64,000 bases of DNA from the NCBI GenBank assembly GCA_019636695.1, contig JAHBXD010000006.1:1-64000 (forward strand). Direction: 5' to 3'. The translations under genes and the position numbers were made by a program. Source of the DNA: Phycisphaeraceae bacterium. Its GTDB lineage: Bacteria; Planctomycetota; Phycisphaerae; Phycisphaerales; UBA1924. The notes beneath the pieces were generated by a model that saw only the letters and a program-made list of their open reading frames with translations, was not told where the DNA came from and did not search any database. Shown here piece by piece: positions 17,135 to 26,375 of this stretch. Every line of letters begins with the position of its first letter. The first letter of the stretch is position 1.

Positions 17135-17824
17135 ATGTCTGCGACACCCACGCCACGCCCGACCCCTCGCCCCGCCATCGGCCCACCCGAAGCGCAGTCA
17201 GACGATGCCTACGAACGTGAACTGGTCGCCCGCATTCGCGCGGGTCGCCAGGAGGCATGGGGTGAACTGCTCGAACGGTATCAGGACAGGCTCTACACCA
17301 TCTGTTTTCGCATGGTCCACCATCGCGAACTTGCCGCCGATCTCACGCAGGATGCCATGATCAAGATCATGCAGGGCTTGGAAAGCTACGACGGGCGGGC
17401 CAAACTCAGCACCTGGATCATCCGCATCACCATGAACGTCTGCCTCAGCAGACTCAGGGCCGAGAAAATCAGGCGCCATGCCAGCCTCGATGCCTCGGAG
17501 AGTCGCGATGGGTATTTTGACCCAGGCGGCGGGCGCCCCGCAGGACGCCGGCGCGAGCGGGAACATTTCCCCGGTACAAGCGTCGAACACTCTGATCTGA
17601 GGGCAACTCTTGCCCGGGCACTCGAATGCCTCGGCCCGGATCAGCGGGCGATCCTGATCCTCCGAGACGTTCGTGGGCTTGACTATGAGCAGATCGCCGA
17701 GGTTCTCGGCCTGGCAGGGGGAACTGTCAAGAGTCGTTTGTTCCGCGCTCGTGCTGCGTTGCGCGATGCGATGGAAACCCTGGGACGGAGTGATGGACAC
17801 CAAGGGGACGAACGCACCCGATGA
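17135..17824 (+). CDS. ECF-type RNA polymerase sigma factor
   Basis: A 229-residue sigma-70 family protein with region 2 (RYQDRLYTICFRMVHHRELAADLTQDAMIKI, then STWIIRITMNVCLSRLR) and region 4 (LGPDQRAILILRDVRGLDYEQIAEVL, then GTVKSRLFRARAALRDAM). A basic Gly/Arg linker separates them. The start at 17135 removes a hydrophilic N-terminal stretch that overlaps the astA-like stop; no strong Shine-Dalgarno decides it. The following gene begins 53 bases on and looks like its anti-sigma partner. Confidence 0.9.
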   Translation: MSATPTPRPTPRPAIGPPEAQSDDAYERELVARIRAGRQEAWGELLERYQDRLYTICFRMVHHRELAADLTQDAMIKIMQGLESYDGRAKLSTWIIRITMNVCLSRLRAEKIRRHASLDASESRDGYFDPGGGRPAGRRREREHFPGTSVEHSDLRATLARALECLGPDQRAILILRDVRGLDYEQIAEVLGLAGGTVKSRLFRARAALRDAMETLGRSDGHQGDERTR

Positions 17825-17877
17825 TTGTGGACCTTTGCAGCTGATTTTGGGGATTACCCTGGCGTAAACAAGAACGT

Positions 17878-19023
17878 ATGGACCGGAACCCCACCAACCC
17901 GACTCCGCTGGATGAGGCCACGCTGCTGGCCTTCATCGAGGGGGAACTCTCACCAGAGGACACTCGCTGGGTTGAGCGCATTCTCGCTGAAGATCCCGCA
18001 CAGCGCGCCCGCTTGCTTGCGATGCGCGACGATGCCGGTTCGTTGCGTGCCTTGGGGGATATCCCTGCCCCGGCGGGGCTGCTTGCAGGATTGGCCGATG
18101 CCATCGAGCGCCAGATGCTCCTCGGAGGTGTCGAGGCGAATCAAGATCGCGCTGAAACTCGTTACGAAACACCGACCGCACCAGGAAGGCAGCTCGATGT
18201 CCGCCCGCTGCGCTTCCAGATGGCGGTGCGGATCGCCCTCGCTGCGTGCCTGGTCCTCACGGTCGGCATTGGGGCGTGGCTTGCCGGCATGACGACCGCC
18301 CAGAGGCGGCTTGCAACCCACGGGGTTGAGCGCCGGTTGCCTGGAACTTCCGAGCCGGACATCGCCTTTACCCCCTCGGAACACGCATTGACGACAGAGG
18401 ATTTTGCGCGAGTGCCAGGCCCTGCGGTCGAGCGGGCGGTTGAGGGCGATGATATCAGTGAACCACCCTATGTCGCGACGGAGTTGGCAGGAACTGTTTC
18501 TGAAACAATGAACGCCGAGCGTGCGGCTGAGCTGCTTGCGCAAGGGCGGCTTGTGCTCCGTGTTCGCACGGGTCGGCCGACAGCTTTCCGTGACTGGCTC
18601 GGGCGTGTCGATCGACATTCGACGGCCCTTCGCCTCGCCGGGGATGGGGGGGATTCCTTGGCGATGCATCTCGTCACGACGCTCCATAGGCCGATGTCGC
18701 CGCATCCGGCGCCAGGGCATTTCCCGGTTGCCTCTGACCGTGTGCATGAAGATCGCGTTCCGACGCCTTTGGAGTTGAACCCGATCAGGTTTGACCCGCA
18801 CATTGTGTATGTGCATCTCGCGGCAAATGGGGAAACCCTTGCGGGTGCGGTGCGCGCGATGACGGCGACGGCCGGATGGACGGTGGAGTTCGTCGAAGTG
18901 GATGCGCCGATGCCTCTTCCCGAGGTGACGCCCGACGCTTCGGAGTTGCTCTGGTGGTTGCGGCCTCCATCGGAATGGACGCCTCGCAAGGTGCTGCCGC
19001 TGTTGATCGAACCTGCGTGGTAG
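17878..19023 (+). CDS. Probable anti-sigma factor, single-pass membrane protein
   Basis: The N-terminal 60 residues (EATLLAFIEGELSPEDTRWVERILAEDP) look like the helical anti-sigma domain of the zf-HC2/RsgI-like group, but the HxxxCxxC zinc motif is absent. A membrane segment follows at about 118-140 (RIALAACLVLTVGIGAWLAG). The remaining 240 residues would be outside the membrane and are not recognised. Position directly after an ECF sigma gene supports the anti-sigma role. The extracytoplasmic part is large for such proteins and may be the sensor. Confidence 0.7.
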   Translation: MDRNPTNPTPLDEATLLAFIEGELSPEDTRWVERILAEDPAQRARLLAMRDDAGSLRALGDIPAPAGLLAGLADAIERQMLLGGVEANQDRAETRYETPTAPGRQLDVRPLRFQMAVRIALAACLVLTVGIGAWLAGMTTAQRRLATHGVERRLPGTSEPDIAFTPSEHALTTEDFARVPGPAVERAVEGDDISEPPYVATELAGTVSETMNAERAAELLAQGRLVLRVRTGRPTAFRDWLGRVDRHSTALRLAGDGGDSLAMHLVTTLHRPMSPHPAPGHFPVASDRVHEDRVPTPLELNPIRFDPHIVYVHLAANGETLAGAVRAMTATAGWTVEFVEVDAPMPLPEVTPDASELLWWLRPPSEWTPRKVLPLLIEPAW

Positions 19024-19095
19024 AGCGCGGGGACTCGGACGTTTCATATCAAGTAGGCAGGCACAGAACCGTTAGGCTTGGATCATTCGCCCCAA

Positions 19096-22000
19096 TTATT
19101 CACCCCAGACATAGGCAGGATTGCCCACGAGGGGGGCGACGCGGCGCGCCATGGGCACCGGGCCGGATTGGACGACCGCGTCGAACGCCAGGCGAATGCC
19201 GACATCGGAGAAACGGGCGAGTCGCGGTCTTGACAGTTCGAATTCCGTGGTGACCAGATCGGCGCTCGGAGGGGAGATCGCCGAAAGGCCGACAGCCACC
19301 AGCGTGCCGGAGCCGGGTTCTTTTGCGGCAAACTCCGCCACATTGCCGAAGAGGTTTTTGAATTTTGTTTCGGGGCCGGAATAGACCGACCAGAACCACG
19401 GGGCGCCGTCATCTCGGTTGACGTGGGACGGTTGATCGGCATCGTCTGCGCCGACCAATCGCCTGCGGGCAGTGGTGCGCTCGAGTTTGCCCTTGTACGG
19501 TTCAATGTTGGACCGCTGAGCCTGCTGGCGCTCGAAATTGTGCCAAAGAATCTGCATCCATGTCATGTCGCGCAGGTTCGAGTCATCTAACAGACTGTTG
19601 AGAGGTCTAACGGCAAGTTCTGATCGCGCTGCCGCCTGCCATTCAGCGAGCGTCGGCAGCCGGCAACCGATGGCTTTCGCGAGTTCATCAGCGACTTCCG
19701 CCGTCAGGTTCTGGGCGGGGGAGTCGTCGGTGGGCCAGCCGTCTTCAAGGCGAGCCTGGAATCCTGCGGGATAGACGGCGGATTCTCCAGGCCGATTGTC
19801 GAGCCACCACGATCGGCGCGCAATAATCTCGCCTCGCGGATTGATGGTCCACGAAGACAATGTGCTGGCATCCGGCGCTGTCAGGCGTTGACGCACAGCA
19901 GGCGTGGTGATCGACCTTGCGATCTCACGCAGTTGCCCGACGGAGAGTTCGTGGACCGCCAGGAACACGGGCGACCCGTCGCCACGGGTGATGCCATCCA
20001 CCCGCGCGAATTCGAGGCGCTGACCGTTGCGCTCGATAGCGATGTCGCCGCCACGGGCGACGGGGACCTGTTGCCATCCTTCGGGAATATTGGTGATCTT
20101 GGCGTCGCGTTCGGTGGTCGGTGCTTCGGTTTTCTCGGCGGCCTCCAAAATCGCAGCCGCCCAGTCGGCGTGGGGTTTTGCCGCGTCGCCGAGGGCTTCG
20201 AGGTTGCTTCGGAGGCGTGCGACCCGTTCGACGAATGCGGTTTCGTCGGTGATCGGAGCCGGCTCAGCGCGGCGCAGGCCCTCGAACTCGTCTTCGAACT
20301 CCATCACGAGTAGGTTTGCCCGGGTGCGGCGGGCAAGGTCGTCGCGATTGAAGGCAGCGTATTCGCGTTCGAGACGACGCGCAGCGCGGAGTTGGTCGCT
20401 CGAAGCGACGGTGTTGTAAGCCATTGTGAATCGGCGGGCCGACTCGGTGTTCAGTTCCTTATCGAGATCAGTCCGACGGTGTTCGGGCAGATCGCGCCTG
20501 GCCGAGATGCGCGCCCGAAGCTCTTTGGTGCGCACAAGATCATCATTGATTGATTCGATCGTCGGCCAGCCGGGAGCGCTTCCGAGTTGCCGCCATGCGG
20601 CAAGTGCGGTCACCAGGTTGTTCTGGTCGCGAGCCTGTTCGAGAAGTTGATTCGGATCGCGTTGCTGAAGAATCCGCTGAAGCGTGCGTTCGTGATCGAG
20701 CACCGGCCCCAGTTCCTGTTCCAAGCGGGCAAATGGCGCAAGTCGCCTTGCCTGCGCGAACTCTTCCGCCGCGGAGCGAGCGCCGCTTCCCGGAGATTCA
20801 TCGAGTGGGCGAAGCTGGGTGACCACGAGATTTTCGGCAGCGAGGAGATGATCGAAGAGGCGTTGTGTGTCAACCCCCCATGCCGAGAGAGCCTCGGCTT
20901 CATCAAGCGCGTCAAAGTCCGCTGTTTGCAGGCGTTGGGCATCAGGGCGAGCGCGGTCATATGCGAGCGAAACCGCTTCGGCCAGAGTTGTGCGGCGCAC
21001 CTCGTGCTCACGATCTATGGCTGCCGCAAGCGCATCGCGTTGGCTGCTGGTCAATGCAATGAATGCGGGAGTCGCAGGTCGGCGGAAACGCTGGATAGCG
21101 TCGCTTGCGCGCTGTGCAGCGCTTTCGGATGCATTGAGCAGCGCGAGTATCTGATCTTCGGGGTCGCCATCTTGCAGGCGCCTGGAGAGGTCGTTTCGCT
21201 GAGCGCGAATCACCTGATCGAGGGCGGGCGGAGCGCCGGGAAGTTGCCAATCGGCGATCCGATTGACCAAGGCCTGCCGACTCTGGCCGGCGCGGCGCAT
21301 TTCCTGATCGTAGAGACCGGCGATCTCACGTTGACGGGTCCGCAGCTCTCCGAGTTTTCGATCGAGTTCGTCTCTTTCGGCATAGACATCGGCTTCCGGC
21401 GTCTGCATGTCGCGTCCCTTCTGGCGTGCGCTCTCTGAGCGTTCGAGCAGGGCCGACAGTTCCTTGAGCCGCATGTCGATATCATCTCGCAGCGTTTCGA
21501 ACGCCGGGCCGGCATTCTCGGCCATTCGACCGCGGAGCTGCGAGAGCTCGGTGCGAAGCGAATCGGCGCGGATACCAAAGTCACTTCGCCAGTCCCTCAA
21601 CAGGTCGCGTTCCTCGATGACGGGTGGGCGAGCTTCGGCGATCTGCGAAAGGCTCGCGGCATACACAAACAACCACTGCGTGAGATCTTCATCAGCAGGT
21701 GGGGGGGCAAAATCGCTCGGCATCGTCTGCACGCGGCTTCGCGCGGCATGCAGGCCGCCGAGGGCTTCATGCACACTTCCTGCCGCACCGGCGAGAATCG
21801 CGTAGCGCTCATTGAGTGATCGTGATTCAGCCGCACGAGCATCCATCACGATCAAGCCCGACTGAACACGGTCGATTCCCGGCAGGCCGCTCTGCTGCAA
21901 ACGGTTCCATGTTTCGTGCAGGCGATTCGCCGCATCGAGGGCGCGATCGAGTTCCGATTCCGCAGCCACAAGCGCGGGCCAGGCGTCGAGCATCTCTCTC

Positions 22001-23397
22001 GCGCGGCCTCCGCAAGCCGAGACGATTTCACGATGCGACTGTGAGTTCGTCGGCTGCAGGGCATCGAACCACTCGCTGAGCGTGTCCATCGGTTCGGCCG
22101 CCGCACGCGTGGTCTGCGCTGCGAGCTTCCAGCCGAGTTTTTCAAAGGCTTCGGAAGCCTGCTTCGCCTTGCGCAGGCGAGCAGGCTCTTGCGTGCGGAA
22201 GGCATGTACCGCATCGATGACCGTTTTGTGCATGCCGGTGAGGTCGAGGCTTTTGATCGGCTCGCTCGCGAGGCTCTCGTTTGCAAATTCAGATTTGTCG
22301 GCCAGAACGACATTGGATCTGCCGTTCGGGATTTTGCTCTGCGGCAGGAACGAACTCCCGCCGTCCGCGCTGATGCTCATGAGCACGGTGCGCAGCGGTT
22401 CGGGAAGGTGCTCAAGGGCTGTTTGACGCGCTGGTTGATTGAACCCCTGCGCGAGATCGTTCAGCAGCACGCCAGCCCAGATCCACTGACGAAAAATCGC
22501 TTCCTGCCCTTGCAGCGAGTCAGGACCATTTTCCGTCGTTGGCGCCTGTCGCAACGCGAACCACCACACCGCCGGCGCCCCGACGGCTGCCGCGGCAAGC
22601 AGCCCGATCGCGGCGATTTTCAGGCGGTTGTTGCCGCCTCCGCTGCGGCCGGCCCGCAATGCGCGCAGCTCGGAGTCAAGCCAGTCGAGCGTCAGGGCCT
22701 GGTCAGGCGTCTGCGGGTCGAGCATGCGCTCGGTGAGGGCAAACCAGCCGTCAGCCCGATCGAGCAGCTTGCTCCAGTCTGCGGTTTTGCTGATCGGCCA
22801 ACCGCCGACTTCGCGATAGGGCTTGAATGTGATGAGGTGATAGATGATGCCGCCGATGGCGCGAAGGTCACATGCTTCGCCGCGTGCGAGCTGGGGCGAA
22901 TCCGACGGCGCCGGATCGGTGAGCTTGACGACGACAGTGCCGAGCTGGCCCACCCTGTCGCGGAGAATGTTCGAACCTTTTAAGGCGCCGTGAGGTCTAC
23001 CGCAGGCATCGCGAAGTTCTTTGAGGCCCGAAACGATGCCCCGGACGATGTTGTACATCGCCGTCTGATCGATCCGGACCTGCCCACCGGCGAGTTGTTC
23101 GAGTGAACCTGGGTAAAGCCGCGTGACATAGCATGCCTGCGTCGGGGTGACGGTGGCTTCGAGCACCGGTGCCCAGTGCTCATTCTGGCCGACGCGCTGC
23201 ATGACACTGACGCGATCAGCAAAGGCTCGCACCTCGCGTTCGGCCGCGGCTCGATCGAGCGTGGTCGACTCGATCGAGCAGGATTTGATGACAAACTCGA
23301 CTTTGCCGGGTTTGTCGGCAAGTCGGGCTTCCGCGACGTAACCGAGTTCCCCCCGGTAGAGATCGCGCACAGGTTCATATCGGCCGCAGTTACTCAT
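19096..23397 (-). CDS. Large membrane protein: pseudokinase, transmembrane helix, coiled coil, degenerate FGE domain
   Basis: A 1433-residue protein. Residues 1-245 have a protein-kinase fold: VIK (K38) keeps the ATP lysine, the catalytic loop is HGALKGSN (136-143) without the HRD aspartate, DPAPS replaces DFG, and DLRAIGGIIYHLIT matches the F-helix. This is a pseudokinase pattern. A membrane helix lies at 259-281, followed by about 800 residues of Arg/Glu/Ala-rich helices, probably coiled coil. Residues about 1100-1433 resemble the formylglycine-generating-enzyme/SUMF1 fold (RLPTLAEWQAAAR, NLFGNVAEFA, SDVGIRLAF) without visible catalytic cysteines. With N-in topology the coiled coil and FGE-like domain would be extracytoplasmic. 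The TssJ-like lipoprotein gene lies 26 bases upstream in the same operon. Confidence 0.8.
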   Translation of the reverse strand: MSNCGRYEPVRDLYRGELGYVAEARLADKPGKVEFVIKSCSIESTTLDRAAAEREVRAFADRVSVMQRVGQNEHWAPVLEATVTPTQACYVTRLYPGSLEQLAGGQVRIDQTAMYNIVRGIVSGLKELRDACGRPHGALKGSNILRDRVGQLGTVVVKLTDPAPSDSPQLARGEACDLRAIGGIIYHLITFKPYREVGGWPISKTADWSKLLDRADGWFALTERMLDPQTPDQALTLDWLDSELRALRAGRSGGGNNRLKIAAIGLLAAAAVGAPAVWWFALRQAPTTENGPDSLQGQEAIFRQWIWAGVLLNDLAQGFNQPARQTALEHLPEPLRTVLMSISADGGSSFLPQSKIPNGRSNVVLADKSEFANESLASEPIKSLDLTGMHKTVIDAVHAFRTQEPARLRKAKQASEAFEKLGWKLAAQTTRAAAEPMDTLSEWFDALQPTNSQSHREIVSACGGRAREMLDAWPALVAAESELDRALDAANRLHETWNRLQQSGLPGIDRVQSGLIVMDARAAESRSLNERYAILAGAAGSVHEALGGLHAARSRVQTMPSDFAPPPADEDLTQWLFVYAASLSQIAEARPPVIEERDLLRDWRSDFGIRADSLRTELSQLRGRMAENAGPAFETLRDDIDMRLKELSALLERSESARQKGRDMQTPEADVYAERDELDRKLGELRTRQREIAGLYDQEMRRAGQSRQALVNRIADWQLPGAPPALDQVIRAQRNDLSRRLQDGDPEDQILALLNASESAAQRASDAIQRFRRPATPAFIALTSSQRDALAAAIDREHEVRRTTLAEAVSLAYDRARPDAQRLQTADFDALDEAEALSAWGVDTQRLFDHLLAAENLVVTQLRPLDESPGSGARSAAEEFAQARRLAPFARLEQELGPVLDHERTLQRILQQRDPNQLLEQARDQNNLVTALAAWRQLGSAPGWPTIESINDDLVRTKELRARISARRDLPEHRRTDLDKELNTESARRFTMAYNTVASSDQLRAARRLEREYAAFNRDDLARRTRANLLVMEFEDEFEGLRRAEPAPITDETAFVERVARLRSNLEALGDAAKPHADWAAAILEAAEKTEAPTTERDAKITNIPEGWQQVPVARGGDIAIERNGQRLEFARVDGITRGDGSPVFLAVHELSVGQLREIARSITTPAVRQRLTAPDASTLSSWTINPRGEIIARRSWWLDNRPGESAVYPAGFQARLEDGWPTDDSPAQNLTAEVADELAKAIGCRLPTLAEWQAAARSELAVRPLNSLLDDSNLRDMTWMQILWHNFERQQAQRSNIEPYKGKLERTTARRRLVGADDADQPSHVNRDDGAPWFWSVYSGPETKFKNLFGNVAEFAAKEPGSGTLVAVGLSAISPPSADLVTTEFELSRPRLARFSDVGIRLAFDAVVQSGPVPMARRVAPLVGNPAYVWGE

Positions 23398-23423
23398 GAG
23401 CGTTTCAGGCTGTCACCGCAGGA

Positions 23424-23945
23424 TTATTTGCTCTTTGGTGGCTCGGGGGGGGTCAACGTCCGGATGCCGCTTCGGCCGACTTCAATTTCGATTTTTCCGG
23501 ACTTCCAGCGGCAACGATCGAGCGGGAGGATCTCTCGCCGCGCGTCGGCAGCGCCGGCCCCACTCGCCCCGGGCACGCGCAGCGTGGGCGCGAGAACGAA
23601 CAGATGCATCGAGCCGTCTCTCATCCAGCGGTTCCAGATTTCGTCGTTCATGGAAAGGGTTTGGGTTGGAGCATCTTTGGAGAGGCTCAGCGTCCGAAGA
23701 CGGTCGCGAGCATCTTGACGCTGGATGCTTGAGGCGTAGGAGTCCATACTCAGTTGCTCCCACCGCGATCGGTCACTCTCGTTGATCGCGATGATGTCGA
23801 TTTCGACATGGCCAGAGGCCAGAAGGTCTTCCCGGCCGGTGACCTGAACATTGAACTTTCTGGCCCCGGGAGAGCAGCCGCAGCCCGTCAGCGACCACAG
23901 CATCAGCACCGAGGCGAGCACGATAGAGATTCGGGATAACGTCAT
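23424..23945 (-). CDS. Small lipoprotein, TssJ-like in outline
   Basis: A 173-residue protein with a lipoprotein signal (ISIVLASVLMLWSLTGC). The mature part runs FNVQVTGREDLL, VEIDIIAIN, RWEQLSMDSY, MHLFVLAP and KIEIEVGRSG, a beta-rich pattern resembling T6SS TssJ lipoproteins in length, in the early W...L...Y region and in the strand order. The match is weak and from memory; an unrelated small lipoprotein is possible. The start at 23945 follows AGGAG by nine bases. It sits between two pseudokinase-like genes on the same strand, so an envelope complex linking the large membrane protein to the outer membrane is a fair inference. Confidence 0.6.
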   Translation of the reverse strand: MTLSRISIVLASVLMLWSLTGCGCSPGARKFNVQVTGREDLLASGHVEIDIIAINESDRSRWEQLSMDSYASSIQRQDARDRLRTLSLSKDAPTQTLSMNDEIWNRWMRDGSMHLFVLAPTLRVPGASGAGAADARREILPLDRCRWKSGKIEIEVGRSGIRTLTPPEPPKSK

Positions 23946-24102
23946 GGGCGTCTGCTCCTGCACGAGATTCGTCCGATCGTCGTTTGCGAGAGTTCCGCAC
24001 GAATGCAGCGACTCGCCGCGAACGCTGCCATTGTGTTTCAGTCCATTCTACGAAAAAACAAGGCCGGGATGCTCCATACCCTGCCGGATCGATACCGGAC
24101 GC

Positions 24103-26175
24103 TCAGCGTCGCGGCGGAGGAGGCGCGGGCCGTCTGTCCGGTGGGGGAGGCCCCGCAGGAGCAGCCCGCAACGTCGGTGGCGGCGAAGTTGGCCCGGGCC
24201 GGGGCTGCGCCGGCGCGGCCTGATCGCCAAGCATCGACCGGCGGATCAGACCGCTGATCTCGCGGTTGTAGCTCCAGTCGATCAACATGAGGCTGCGCGT
24301 GCGGACGAGCAGCAGTCGCAGTGAAGTCAGGCACTCTTCATATACTGCGTGAAGCCCGCCGGGACGAGCATCTCCGAAGTCGCGACAGCATGAATCAGGC
24401 CCGATGCCCGGGAACATGGAGACGAGGAGGGCGAGCACTTCGCGCCAGAGTTCGGGCGGCACGAGATTCATGGCTTCCGCAGGCGTCATGTCGTCGTGTA
24501 CGAGCCGATGCGGACCAAGCGAGTTGAGCCAGCGAGGATCGGTAGCGGTGATGGCGCCGATGCGGTCGGCCAGAGGAGTGTCGGGCGAATGGCTTTCCGC
24601 GACCTGACGGGCGAGGCTCAGCACTTCGTCGATGGCCACGGCGAGTGTCGTGCTCTTGTTGACCAGAAGCGTGCGCACACCCAGCACACCGAGGGCGTAA
24701 AGATCGCAAGGAGAAGTAATCAGCGGAATGACCTCGAAGGGTAACTCGCTCAGTTGCACGCCTTCGCTGGCACGCAGCGACTGCTCGGCCTGAGCGCTGA
24801 ACCGCTGTTCGATGGATCGCAGGCGCCATTCTCCCGCCGCGAGAGCTTTTTCTGATTCGAGGCGGGCGTAAAGTTCGACGCGTTCTCCTCCCAGGTTCAG
24901 GGAGACGGCGACCAAGTCGTTGCGGGCAGGGGCAATGCGATCGAGGACACTGAAAGTGCCTTCGACGGTCAACCCGCCCGTTGGCCCGGCCGTGACCTTG
25001 CGGAATCGAACGGCGGCTCGACCTTTCCAGGCTGCATGGCCGAAATCGGGCCGGTAGACGCCGCCTGCCCGTGGATCGGGCGAGATGAAGTATCGAGCGT
25101 CTGACGATTCGATAGGAAGTTCGGCGCCATCGCCGGGAGTGGTCAGGGTGACACGGCTTGCCCAGAACGATGGCAGGCCGACGCCGGTGGCCGAAAGTTG
25201 AACGCGAAAACTCTCCGCCGAGAGATTCAGGAGCGGACGCTGGGTTCGGCGGGTCAGGTCGGCCACCGCCTGAACCGCGGATGCAAACGCCCGGAGTTTC
25301 AGGTGCAGGCCCTCTACCACTCGCCCGCGTCGGCCGTGGCGACCCAGGAAAAGGCCGGTTTCATACCAATCTTCACCCTCATCTGCCTGTGATGGCTCGA
25401 AGGGCACGGGCAGCCGGCCATGGAGCGGCGCGTTCCAGGTTGCGCCGGCGAGAATGTCGATGAACTGCTCGTATGAAAGCGGGGCGAACGGGCGGATCGC
25501 CAAGCGTCCGCCACCGGGATTCAGCGGCACGGCGCTGGAGGGCAGATCGCACGCACCATCAAAAGGTGCGGCGACGCCGGAGACGGGTGTTGCCTCGGTT
25601 GCGGCGAAGAATGGCGACTCAAGCCCGAGCGGAGGGGTCCATAAGTAGCGAGACAATGTGGTGGAGTAGGCATCCAGTCCCATTTCGCGGAGAAGTGCAT
25701 CATCCGTGCAGAGTTCGAGATCATGCTCAAACCCGCTCGGACGAGGGACGATTGGCTTTCGCCGCGCGATGTCTATAAAGATGGGTGGAGCGGGACGATT
25801 TTCATACCCCGTCCGGATGGCTTGGCGAGCATCGGTCGCCGCGGCGGCCTCGATGGTCTGCGCCCAATCTCGGTCGAGGACGTGATTCGTGAGCGCCGAC
25901 CGATATGCATCGACGGCGTGCACAAGCCCGTCAAAGCGTTGAACCCAGATCTCGACCCATTCGTGGACGGTTCCGCTGGAATCGCACAACGCGCCAAGGT
26001 AAACCCGGGCAGCGGGTGTGTCGCGAAGGACGACAAGACTGCCGGACAGCGTGTCGGGGGATTCCGAGGAGACGACCTTCACCGCCAGCCCCGTCGAAGG
26101 CTCCGGAAAGAGGGGGACCGCGCAGAAGCCCTTCGGCACCGCGCAGCCGAGATCAATCGCCAAACGAACGCTCAT
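24103..26175 (-). CDS. Protein of unknown function with kinase-like C-terminal half
   Basis: A 690-residue protein without signal peptide or membrane segment. The N-terminal 250 residues are unrecognised. The middle holds a degenerate kinase C-lobe: RPLLNLSAESFRVQL takes the place of the HRDLKPEN loop, and SPCDLYALGVLGVRTLLV matches the DxxxLG helix, with about 120 beta-rich residues inserted between them. The last 50 residues are Pro/Arg-rich and probably disordered. It is the first gene of the minus-strand trio and divergent from a methyltransferase. Like the large downstream protein it is probably a pseudokinase used for binding; the function is unknown. Confidence 0.65.
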   Translation of the reverse strand: MSVRLAIDLGCAVPKGFCAVPLFPEPSTGLAVKVVSSESPDTLSGSLVVLRDTPAARVYLGALCDSSGTVHEWVEIWVQRFDGLVHAVDAYRSALTNHVLDRDWAQTIEAAAATDARQAIRTGYENRPAPPIFIDIARRKPIVPRPSGFEHDLELCTDDALLREMGLDAYSTTLSRYLWTPPLGLESPFFAATEATPVSGVAAPFDGACDLPSSAVPLNPGGGRLAIRPFAPLSYEQFIDILAGATWNAPLHGRLPVPFEPSQADEGEDWYETGLFLGRHGRRGRVVEGLHLKLRAFASAVQAVADLTRRTQRPLLNLSAESFRVQLSATGVGLPSFWASRVTLTTPGDGAELPIESSDARYFISPDPRAGGVYRPDFGHAAWKGRAAVRFRKVTAGPTGGLTVEGTFSVLDRIAPARNDLVAVSLNLGGERVELYARLESEKALAAGEWRLRSIEQRFSAQAEQSLRASEGVQLSELPFEVIPLITSPCDLYALGVLGVRTLLVNKSTTLAVAIDEVLSLARQVAESHSPDTPLADRIGAITATDPRWLNSLGPHRLVHDDMTPAEAMNLVPPELWREVLALLVSMFPGIGPDSCCRDFGDARPGGLHAVYEECLTSLRLLLVRTRSLMLIDWSYNREISGLIRRSMLGDQAAPAQPRPGPTSPPPTLRAAPAGPPPPDRRPAPPPPRR

Positions 26176-26375
26176 GCACTGATTTCCGCCAGGAGGTACG
26201 GACGCTGGACCGGGCTACAAGCCTACCGGGGAGTTTACACTAGGGTACCAACCCCGTCGGGGCGGTGCACGTCCGGCAGGTTCAGAGGTGCGGTTTCGGC
26301 CAAAGCGGCTGCGCGAACACCGTCGGGCGAGTCGACTTCGGGCAGAGTGTCGGCCGGAAAAAACGAGGAATGCTC

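Noticed and set aside
19065-19095. TAGGCTTGGAT repeat shared with the ubiD promoter region (36170)
   Set aside because: No plus-strand gene follows at 19.1 kb, so the eleven-base match is probably chance.
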